This document shows, piece by piece, positions 1-5,442 of a stretch of DNA of 5,442 nucleotides. Positions within the stretch are counted from its first letter, which is position 1. Each line of letters opens with the position of its first letter. A program made the position numbers and the translations under genes. The notes beneath the pieces are model-generated. The model saw only the letters and a program-made list of their open reading frames with translations. It was not told where the DNA came from and made no database searches. The stretch lies in NCBI GenBank assembly GCA_024278435.1, contig JAJRTD010000287.1:1-5442 (forward strand), in the 5' to 3' direction. Source of the DNA: Gammaproteobacteria bacterium. Lineage in GTDB: Bacteria > Pseudomonadota > Gammaproteobacteria > SZUA-229.

Positions 1-948
1 AGCGGCATCGACGGTGAAAATGTTTATCAGACCACCGTTGGGCAGATCGCGTATTTCGGTCTTGTTTTTATGCCGGGTCCATACCTGGTAGTCATTGAAA
101 TCGTGAGCCGGGGTGATTTTTACACAGCCGGTACCGAACTCGGGGTCGACATGTTCATCGGCAATCACCGGGATTTTACGGCCGGTCAGTGGCAACTCGA
201 GGAACTCACCCAGCAGGTAGGAATAACGCTCGTCGTTGGGGTTCACCGCTACCGCACAGTCACCTAACATGGTTTCCGGACGGGTGGTGGCAACCACGAC
301 ATGGCCGGCACCGTTGCTGCGCGGGTAGCGCATGTACCACATGTGGCCGGACTCTTCTTTGGATAGTACTTCCAGGTCGGAAACCGCGGTATGTAAAACC
401 GGATCCCAGTTTACCAGACGTTTACCACGGTAAATCAGGCCTTCCTCGTAAAGCTTGATAAACACTTCCTTTACCGCGGCGGACAGGCCTTCGTCCATGG
501 TGAAGCGTTCGCGTGACCAGTCCAGAGATGCGCCCATGCGGCGCAGCTGCCTGGTGATGGTATTGCCGGAGTGTTCCTTCCATTCCCAGATTTTTTCAAT
601 AAATTGTTCCCGGCCGTAATCATGGCGGGTTTTGCCTTCGGCATTGATCAGGCGCTCAACGACCATCTGGGTGGCAATACCGGCATGGTCGGTGCCGACC
701 TGCCATAAAGTATCGTGCCCTTTCATGCGGTGGTAACGCACCATGGCATCCATAATGGTGTCCTGGAAAGCATGGCCCATGTGCAGCCGGCCGGTGACGT
801 TCGGCGGGGGGATCATAATGCAGAAGGTTTCGCGTTCGCTGTTTTTGTCGACACCCTCGATGCTCTGGTCGGCTTTAAAATAACCGTTGTTTTCCCAGAT
901 TTCGTACCACTTGCTTTCGATTGATTGGGGGTTGTAGGTTTTTTCCAT
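1..948 (-). CDS. valS: Valyl-tRNA synthetase, N-terminal 316 residues (3' end outside window)
   Basis: ValS is a cytoplasmic class I aminoacyl-tRNA synthetase that charges tRNA-Val with valine and hydrolyses mischarged Thr-tRNA. The visible part begins [11 protein letters not shown], matching the E. coli start, so ATG at 946–948 is chosen; only a weak ribosome-binding site (GAG about 7 bases upstream) precedes it. The class I HIGH signature appears as HMGH at residues 56–59 after PPPNVTG (47–53), and [13 protein letters not shown] at 82–94 is typical of ValS. The CP1 editing domain is entered around residue 200: TTRPET (221–226) and [16 protein letters not shown] (272–287) are its hallmark motifs. 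The KMSKS loop and anticodon-binding domain lie beyond the left edge. Residues 294–307 look like an insertion of about 10 residues relative to E. coli. It is the last gene seen on the pepA strand, 137 bp after the acidic gene, and may be read from that operon or from its own promoter. Confidence 0.97.
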   Translation of the reverse strand, partial: MEKTYNPQSIESKWYEIWENNGYFKADQSIEGVDKNSERETFCIMIPPPNVTGRLHMGHAFQDTIMDAMVRYHRMKGHDTLWQVGTDHAGIATQMVVERLINAEGKTRHDYGREQFIEKIWEWKEHSGNTITRQLRRMGASLDWSRERFTMDEGLSAAVKEVFIKLYEEGLIYRGKRLVNWDPVLHTAVSDLEVLSKEESGHMWYMRYPRSNGAGHVVVATTRPETMLGDCAVAVNPNDERYSYLLGEFLELPLTGRKIPVIADEHVDPEFGTGCVKITPAHDFNDYQVWTRHKNKTEIRDLPNGGLINIFTVDAA

Positions 949-981
949 TATGGACTCGGTTGCGCAGATCTAAAGCGCAGA

Positions 982-1010
982 ATTATACAACATGCTGTTT
1001 AAGCTTGCTT
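982..1010 (-). promoter_or_regulatory. Candidate sigma-70 promoter for valS
   Basis: Read on the minus strand, a perfect -10 hexamer TATAAT lies at 982–987, about 34 bases before the valS start. The hexamer 17 bases upstream (AAGCAA at 1005–1010) is a poor -35, and the -10 has no TGn extension. If used, transcription would start near position 975. The 137 bp gap that holds it (949–1085) shows no hairpin followed by a T-run, so readthrough from the upstream gene is also plausible. The call rests on the -10 alone. Confidence 0.4.
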
Positions 1011-1085
1011 TATTACACCTGCGGAATTGCGGATTAATCAGGGATTTATTGCCTGTCTGGGCAGCTGCGATGACTGAAGTGGTGA

Positions 1086-1718
1086 TTACTGTCCGGTTTC
1101 GTTCTTCAACTGGCTGACGACATCTTCCGGCAGGCGGTCTTCCAGTGCCTGTTGCACCAGGAAGCGCAGCTGCTGCTCGAGGTCGGGCATCAGCTGTTTG
1201 ACGATATCACTGACCATATTGTCGAGTGTTTGTGCGGTAACGGTTTCTTCATTCGGCAGACCGGTCACTGGTTCCGGGCTCTCTGCTATAGCGGAAGGCG
1301 CTTCGGTGCTTTCTTCAACTGGGGTATCGACCGCAGGGCCATCAGCCGGAAGTGTATCTACCGGACTGTCAGCTGAGCCATCGACAGGGAAAGTTGTTTC
1401 GGCTTCGATGTCGTCTGCCGTTTCATTTTCGGCGGTATCGGCAGCAACAGGATAAACAGCGTTTTCACTGATGCCAGTTTCTTCTTCGATGGCCGAAAAA
1501 TCGCTGCTGCTTTCGTCATCTGTAAACACCCTGACATCAACGATTTCCTCTTCGCTGAGGCTGTCTTCTGTCTGGGCGGGTGTTTCTGCGAACAGATTCG
1601 GGGTGTTGTCGTCGCTTTCCTGTGGCTCTGCAGACTCCCTGTCTTTGATGGCGTCATCGTCTTCATCTTCGATGATGTCATCAAGCACCGGAATGTTTTC
1701 AGGGTCAAAGTCAGCCAT
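1086..1718 (-). CDS. Acidic, probably disordered protein with C-terminal amphipathic helix; function unknown
   Basis: This 210-residue protein has no catalytic motif I recognise. By count, 60 residues are Asp or Glu and only 7 are Lys or Arg; it has no Cys, Trp or His. Three parts are visible: a short N-terminal motif IPVLDDII (residues 9–16); a Pro/Ala/Ser/Thr/Glu/Asp-rich linker with no Lys, Arg or His from 64 to 173; and a likely amphipathic helix at about 164–201, with hydrophobic residues at 165, 168, 169, 172, 173, 176, 180, 184, 187, 188, 191 and 192. The ATG at 1716–1718 lies 6 bp after the pepA stop. The only Shine–Dalgarno-like AGGA is 16 bases upstream, so translation is probably coupled to pepA. 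E. coli has holC in this position, but nothing here resembles HolC. From memory, beta- and gammaproteobacteria carry small proteins with an N-terminal (I/V)PVLT(E/D)(V/I)(V/I)-type motif and a helical C-terminus, sometimes in this neighbourhood; this is probably a member. A scaffold role like that of PopZ is speculation from architecture only. Confidence 0.85.
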   Translation of the reverse strand: MADFDPENIPVLDDIIEDEDDDAIKDRESAEPQESDDNTPNLFAETPAQTEDSLSEEEIVDVRVFTDDESSSDFSAIEEETGISENAVYPVAADTAENETADDIEAETTFPVDGSADSPVDTLPADGPAVDTPVEESTEAPSAIAESPEPVTGLPNEETVTAQTLDNMVSDIVKQLMPDLEQQLRFLVQQALEDRLPEDVVSQLKNETGQ

Positions 1719-1724
1719 GGCTGT

Positions 1725-3224
1725 TTATTTCGTGTCCTGCAGGCGGTCAAGCACATACTGTGCAAGCAATCCTACCGGTCGCCCGGTAGCGCCCTTGTGT
1801 TCACCGCTTTTCCAGGCGACGCCGGCAATATCCAGGTGTGCCCAGTGATATTTTTTGGTGAAGCGTGACAGGAAGCAGGCGGCGGTAATGGTTCCCGCTC
1901 CCTTGCCGCCGATATTGGCGATATCGGCAAAGTTGCTTTTCAGCTGTTCCTGGTAGTCGTCCCACAGTGGCAGTTGCCAGCAACGGTCACCGCTGGTCTG
2001 GCCGGCTGATAGCAGGTCATTGGCCAGCGGGTTGTGGTTGCTGAGCAGACCGGCCGGGTGGGCGCCGAGGGCAACGATGCAGGCGCCGGTGAGGGTGGCG
2101 ACATCGATCACCACGTCGGGTTCGAATTTTTCCGCATAGGTCAGGGCATCACACAGGATAAGCCGGCCCTCGGCGTCGGTATTGAGGATTTCGATGGTCT
2201 GGCCAGACATGCTGGTGACAATATCGCCGGGGCGACAGGCAATACCATCGGGCATATTTTCAACCGTGGGGATGATGCCGACGATATTGATTGGCAGTTG
2301 CAGTTCGGCGCAGGCGTTGATGGCGCCGATAACGCTGGCGGCACCGCACATGTCGTATTTCATCTCATCCATTGATGCACCCGGTTTCAGACTGATGCCG
2401 CCGGAGTCAAAGGTAACGCCTTTGCCGACAAAAACGATGGGAGCCTGTTTGTCATCGCCGGCCCGGTATTCAATGGTAATCAGCTTGCCGGGTTCACGGC
2501 TGCCCCTGGACACGGACAGCAGGGCGCCCATGCCCAGTTTTTCCATGTCTTTTTCTTCCAGCACGGAGGTTTTTATCCGGTTGTGCTGTACGTCCAGCTT
2601 GGCCGCCTGTTTTGCAAGGTAGTCCGGAGTACACATATTGGCCGGCAGGTTGCCCAGGTCTTTTGCCAGGTGGATGCCGGCAGAAATGGCCATGCCCTGG
2701 CGTACCGCCTGCTCACCCAGCATCAGCTGGCCACGGCCGTTAACACTGAAAATAAATTTTCTTAACGGCCGGCGGGCTTCTTTTTTCTCGGTCTTAAGCT
2801 GGTTGAAGGTATACAGGGTTTCATCGATGGCTTCAATGGAATGCTGGATTTTCCAGCTGATGTCCTTGCGCTTTACCGGTACCTCAGTGAGGTAGGAAGC
2901 GATTTCGGTGGCACCGCTGGCCTGCAGTCTTTTCACCATATGGTGATTTATCTTGTAAAAGGTTTTGACATCAATGTCTTTCTCCTTGCCGCAACCGATC
3001 AGCAGAACCCGGTCACACAGAGTGTTTTCAACATTGTGCAGCAGCAGGGTGTTGCCCAGGTCGCCTTCAATTTCACCGCGCCTGACCAGGTTGGAAATAT
3101 AACCGTTACTGGCCTTGTCGATCACTTTTGCCGAGGCTGACAACTTTCTTGATGCGTAAATGGGGATAGCAACACAACCGATACGTTGTTTTTCTGGGTT
3201 GCCACTTTTAACTGTATATTCCAT
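1725..3224 (-). CDS. pepA: Leucyl aminopeptidase A (M17 family, PepA)
   Basis: PepA is a cytoplasmic, hexameric, two-metal aminopeptidase that removes N-terminal residues from peptides. In E. coli it also binds DNA, as an accessory factor (XerA) in Xer recombination of ColE1-type plasmids and as a repressor of carAB. At 499 residues it is close to the 503 of E. coli. The variable N-terminal domain covers about 1–165 and the catalytic domain the rest. The M17 signature NTDAEGRL is at 348–355. All metal ligands are present (K268, D273, D291, D350, E352), as are catalytic K280 and R354, each two positions below its E. coli counterpart. The basic stretch RRPLRK (151–156) and SNFADIANIGG (430–440) are also conserved. 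The start ATG at 3222–3224 has GGAG five bases upstream (3230–3233). It heads the minus-strand group and diverges from lptF, as in E. coli. Whether the DNA-binding roles exist here cannot be read from the sequence. Confidence 0.98.
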   Translation of the reverse strand: MEYTVKSGNPEKQRIGCVAIPIYASRKLSASAKVIDKASNGYISNLVRRGEIEGDLGNTLLLHNVENTLCDRVLLIGCGKEKDIDVKTFYKINHHMVKRLQASGATEIASYLTEVPVKRKDISWKIQHSIEAIDETLYTFNQLKTEKKEARRPLRKFIFSVNGRGQLMLGEQAVRQGMAISAGIHLAKDLGNLPANMCTPDYLAKQAAKLDVQHNRIKTSVLEEKDMEKLGMGALLSVSRGSREPGKLITIEYRAGDDKQAPIVFVGKGVTFDSGGISLKPGASMDEMKYDMCGAASVIGAINACAELQLPINIVGIIPTVENMPDGIACRPGDIVTSMSGQTIEILNTDAEGRLILCDALTYAEKFEPDVVIDVATLTGACIVALGAHPAGLLSNHNPLANDLLSAGQTSGDRCWQLPLWDDYQEQLKSNFADIANIGGKGAGTITAACFLSRFTKKYHWAHLDIAGVAWKSGEHKGATGRPVGLLAQYVLDRLQDTK

Positions 3225-3284
3225 GGGTTCTCCGGGAACAAAATAAATACTACGGGATGAATTCAGCGCTGCCGATAAAAAGCG

Positions 3285-3290
3285 ATTGTA
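3285..3290 (-). promoter_or_regulatory. Candidate -10 element for pepA
   Basis: On the minus strand the hexamer TACAAT (5 of 6 match to TATAAT) lies about 60 bases before the pepA ATG, which would give a leader of roughly 54 nt. No convincing -35 is found at 16–18 bases upstream. The element sits inside an imperfect palindrome with arms ATTG and CAAT (3285–3296), which could be an operator or chance. This is a weak call. Confidence 0.3.
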
Positions 3291-3373
3291 TGCAATTTAA
3301 GGCCGGCAGGATAGTCGGATTGTTCGATTTTTAAGGCATTATTGGCCTGTTCTGTTATTTTATGCCGTTTATC

Positions 3374-3394
3374 GAAGTTTTCAGGTTAAACTTC
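3374..3394. repeat. 7-bp perfect inverted repeat upstream of lptF
   Basis: GAAGTTT (3374–3380) and AAACTTC (3388–3394) are exact inverted copies separated by 7 bases (TCAGGTT). The dyad ends 47 bases before the lptF ATG, inside the 217 bp gap between pepA and lptF. It could be a binding site for a dimeric regulator, since arm centres are 14 bases apart, or a weak A/U-rich hairpin in the lptF leader. It overlaps a marginal -35-like TTAAAC (3386–3391), which is followed 16 bases on by CATATT (3408–3413). No identity is assigned. Confidence 0.45.
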
Positions 3395-3441
3395 TGTTAT
3401 TACATGGCATATTGTGCAAGAGAATTCAAAACAGCAGACTG

Positions 3442-4548
3442 ATGAAACTCACTATTATTGATAAGTACATCGCAAAAGAGTTGCTGACGGCCAGTTTGTC
3501 GGTACTCTTTATTTTGCTGGTCATTGTGCTCAGTACCGAGGTGGTTCACCTGTTGAGCTGGGTGTCACAGGGCATTATTCCAATCAATGCTTTTTTGTCT
3601 TATCTGTTTAACAGTTTATTTGAATTCAGTGTTGTGCTTATTCCCCTTAGCTTGCTGATGGGTATCCTGCTGGCTTTTGGCCGCTTATACCGCGACAGTG
3701 AAATGTCGGCCATCATGTCAGCCGGTATCGGGCCCATGCAGTGGTACCGGCCGTTAATGCTGATTGCGGTTCCTGCTACCATCCTGCTACTGTTGCTGCT
3801 GTTGTTCGTGAAGCCGTTAATTGCCCAGCAGCGGGCCTATATTTCAGCTGAAATCCGCAGCCAGGCCGATGTTGACACCTTGCTGGCGGGGCAGTTTAAC
3901 CGTGCCGGCGATGGTGTGCTGTTTCTGGAAGCGGAAGCTGACAAAAGCAAAAAGGCGAACAGGGTGTTTTTTCAGCAGCATCGTGATGGCAAGAGCCATG
4001 TTGACCTGGCGGCGGGTACCAGCACTTATTATGATAATGAAGGCCAGCGTTACATGATGATGCATGAAGGTATTCATTATGTTGGCAATGCGGGTGATGC
4101 GGATTTCAGGATCATCAAATACAGGGAGTATGGCCTTCATGTCAGCAAAAAACGGGTGCAGGCACATCTCTCGGAAAGCAGTAAAAGTGTCAGCCAGCTC
4201 TGGGGTTCGAGCGATCCGGAGGAACAGGCCGAACTGCAATGGCGTTTTACCCTGCCGCTGGCGACCATTATCGTCGCCTTCATGGCGTTACCCTTAAGCC
4301 ATACCGACCCGCGCGGCGGTCGTTATGCGAAACTGGCGCTGGCCCTGATACTATACCTTGTGTATTCAAACCTGCTTAGTGTGGCCAGCACCTGGATCGT
4401 GCAACAGAAAGTGCCGGTCTGGGTTGGTACCTGGTGGGTACATATTATTGCCATAATTATCACCGTCTACCTGTTGAAGCGCAGCGGTTATTTATGGGAG
4501 CTCACCGCAGGCAGAAAAGCCGTGACAGGAGCGCAAAATGGTTCTTGA
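3442..4548 (+). CDS. lptF: LPS export ABC transporter permease LptF
   Basis: LptF is an inner-membrane subunit of LptB2FG, which uses ATP hydrolysis by LptB to lift lipopolysaccharide out of the inner membrane and pass it through LptC and LptA to the outer membrane. With ATG 3442 the protein has 368 residues, close to the 366 of E. coli. Six membrane segments can be read, at about 13–37, 55–80, 104–126, 268–288, 297–318 and 328–346, with a soluble periplasmic region of about 130–262 between the third and fourth, as expected for the beta-jellyroll domain. RLYRDSEMSAIMSAGI (81–96) corresponds to the cytoplasmic coupling helix that contacts LptB; E87 is the likely equivalent of its key glutamate. 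The conserved PLS (284–286) follows the fourth segment. A TTG ten codons upstream (3412) is in frame but would add a polar tail, MCKRIQNSRL, absent from the family. The ATG has no good Shine–Dalgarno sequence. lptF overlaps lptG by 11 bp. Confidence 0.95.
   Translation: MKLTIIDKYIAKELLTASLSVLFILLVIVLSTEVVHLLSWVSQGIIPINAFLSYLFNSLFEFSVVLIPLSLLMGILLAFGRLYRDSEMSAIMSAGIGPMQWYRPLMLIAVPATILLLLLLLFVKPLIAQQRAYISAEIRSQADVDTLLAGQFNRAGDGVLFLEAEADKSKKANRVFFQQHRDGKSHVDLAAGTSTYYDNEGQRYMMMHEGIHYVGNAGDADFRIIKYREYGLHVSKKRVQAHLSESSKSVSQLWGSSDPEEQAELQWRFTLPLATIIVAFMALPLSHTDPRGGRYAKLALALILYLVYSNLLSVASTWIVQQKVPVWVGTWWVHIIAIIITVYLLKRSGYLWELTAGRKAVTGAQNGS
4527..4531 (+). promoter_or_regulatory. Ribosome-binding site of lptG inside lptF
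   Basis: AGGAG ends six bases before the lptG ATG at 4538 and lies within the last codons of lptF. Its strength and spacing fix the lptG start even though the reading frames overlap, and it allows both coupled and independent initiation. Confidence 0.8.
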
Positions 4549-5442
4549 CCGTTATATTGCCAGAACGGTAATCAGCGGCTGCGTGGTCGCCTGCTTTGTT
4601 ATGCTGTCGATATTTGTTTTTATTGATTTCGTCACCCAGTTAAAAACAGTGGGCACCGGTGATTACGGGGTTATGCAGGCGGCAGTATTTGTTCTGCTCA
4701 GGTTGCCGCAGCGTTTATATGAACTGTCACCCTCCATATTGCTGCTGGGTGGTATTCTGTCGATGGGCGCGCTGGCCGCGAACTCCGAGTTGATTGTTAT
4801 GCGTGCTTCCGGTATTTCCACCATGCGTATAACCCGTTCGGTATTACAAACCGGCTTGCTTCTTGTTGTGTTGGTGGCTCTTCTTGGTGAGTTTATATCG
4901 CCGCTGGCGACACGCACTGCGAAAACCTATCGGGCGGAAGCAATGGAGAAAAAGCTGATGATCGGCGGTACCAATGACATCTGGGCGCGTGACGGCAACC
5001 GTTATGTCAATGTGAAGCAGATTTTGCCGAACCACCAGTTACGGCAGGTGCGGGTTTATGAACTGGATGAAAACTATCGGCTGGCCTCGGTGATTTATGC
5101 CGAAAATGCCCAGTATAAAAATAATGAATGGCTGCTGGATAATATTAAACGTTCCGATATCTCGGCGACGGGAGTAACGACATCATTTGATAAACATCTG
5201 GTATTAAAACGTCTTATCCTGCTGGAGCTGTTTACCGTTCTGGAGCTGGAATCCTATGATATGTCGGCCATGGAACTGCTGACCTACAGTAATTATCTGC
5301 AGGAGAATAATCTTGATAATGCTGAATACCGGCTGGCATTCTGGATAAAGATATTCACCCCGTTAACCTGCCTTGCGATGTTGCTGATTGCCATGCCGAT
5401 CGTATTTGCTACCACGCCGCGCAGCGGCGGTGTCGGCCAGCG
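4538..5442 (+). CDS. lptG: LPS export ABC transporter permease LptG, N-terminal 301 residues (3' end outside window)
   Basis: LptG pairs with LptF to form the membrane cavity of LptB2FG that accepts lipopolysaccharide. The reading frame is open from ATG 4538 to the window edge, giving 301 of the roughly 355–360 residues usual for the family. The start MVLDRYIARTV matches the E. coli VLDRYIGKT segment, lacking only its first few residues. Membrane segments lie at about 11–33, 47–80 and 100–122, followed by the periplasmic domain (about 125–265, including IWARDGNRYVNV at 148–159 and YELDENYRLASV at 174–185) and a fourth segment at about 268–290. The coupling-helix region is NSELIVMRASGIS (82–94), with E84 in the place of the glutamate that contacts LptB. 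The last two membrane segments are outside the window. It overlaps the end of lptF by 11 bp and is certainly co-transcribed with it. No frameshift or missing motif is seen. Confidence 0.96.
   Translation, partial: MVLDRYIARTVISGCVVACFVMLSIFVFIDFVTQLKTVGTGDYGVMQAAVFVLLRLPQRLYELSPSILLLGGILSMGALAANSELIVMRASGISTMRITRSVLQTGLLLVVLVALLGEFISPLATRTAKTYRAEAMEKKLMIGGTNDIWARDGNRYVNVKQILPNHQLRQVRVYELDENYRLASVIYAENAQYKNNEWLLDNIKRSDISATGVTTSFDKHLVLKRLILLELFTVLELESYDMSAMELLTYSNYLQENNLDNAEYRLAFWIKIFTPLTCLAMLLIAMPIVFATTPRSGGVGQ

Noticed and set aside
949..1085. Rho-independent terminator between the acidic gene and valS
   Set aside because: The gap contains small palindromes such as GATTAATC (1032–1039), but no GC-rich stem followed by a run of T on the minus strand.
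1086..1718. The acidic gene as a diverged holC
   Set aside because: HolC is a compact folded Rossmann-like protein with Trp, Cys and many basic residues; this product lacks Trp and Cys and is strongly acidic and low in complexity.
1358..1765. 135-codon minus-strand frame overlapping the acidic gene and the pepA end
   Set aside because: It overlaps two better-supported minus-strand genes in another frame, has low-complexity Lys/Thr/Ser content and no recognisable motif; it is a shadow frame.
1198..1848. Long open frames on the plus strand opposite the acidic gene, rich in Ser (for example 1198–1455 and 1471–1848)
   Set aside because: They are the antisense of Asp/Glu-rich codons, which reads as Ser-rich sequence; the second also runs into antisense pepA. 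They show no domain and no convincing ribosome-binding site, and the minus-strand frame fits the operon.
2034..2375. 113-codon plus-strand frame within pepA
   Set aside because: It lies opposite the catalytic core of PepA, where the minus-strand frame carries every metal ligand; the plus-strand product matches nothing I recognise.
3320..3342. lptF promoter from TTGTTC (3320–3325) and CATTAT (3337–3342)
   Set aside because: The spacing is only 11 bases, far too short for sigma-70; other pairs in the gap are also weak, so no lptF promoter is called.
3412..3441. TTG start extending LptF by ten residues
   Set aside because: The extra residues MCKRIQNSRL are polar, absent from LptF relatives, and the TTG has no ribosome-binding site; starting at ATG 3442 gives the family length.

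Overview
The window looks like ordinary chromosomal DNA from a gammaproteobacterium. The evidence is the gene order valS – (small gene) – pepA, with lptF–lptG diverging from pepA, which is the classical gammaproteobacterial arrangement. The translated ValS, PepA, LptF and LptG also align well with the Escherichia coli proteins as I remember them. I cannot place it below class level. I see no mobile element, tRNA or rRNA gene, CRISPR array or phage gene.

Layout. On the minus strand, reading right to left, are pepA (leucyl aminopeptidase A), a gene for a very acidic, probably largely disordered 210-residue protein 6 bp downstream, a 137 bp gap with a candidate promoter, and the first 316 codons of valS (valyl-tRNA synthetase), which runs off the left edge. 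On the plus strand, diverging from pepA across a 217 bp regulatory region, are lptF and then lptG, which overlap by 11 bp. lptG runs off the right edge after 301 codons.

How the genes work together. LptF and LptG are the two membrane subunits of the LptB2FG transporter, which extracts lipopolysaccharide from the inner membrane. They are clearly one transcription and translation unit. pepA and the acidic gene look co-transcribed, and valS may share that transcript or use its own promoter. The neighbourhood is housekeeping in character, so PepA and ValS need have no functional link to LPS export.

The one part that is not textbook is the small gene between pepA and valS. In E. coli this position is held by holC (DNA polymerase III chi subunit). 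Here no HolC-like reading frame is present, and the acidic protein sits there instead. It has a short conserved-looking N-terminal motif (IPVLDDII), a 110-residue linker with no Lys, Arg or His, and a C-terminal amphipathic helical segment. That layout recalls polar-organising scaffold proteins such as PopZ, but the resemblance is of architecture only. The other observations are modest: an inverted repeat ahead of lptF, a tiny reading frame whose stop overlaps the lptF start, and a small insertion in ValS.
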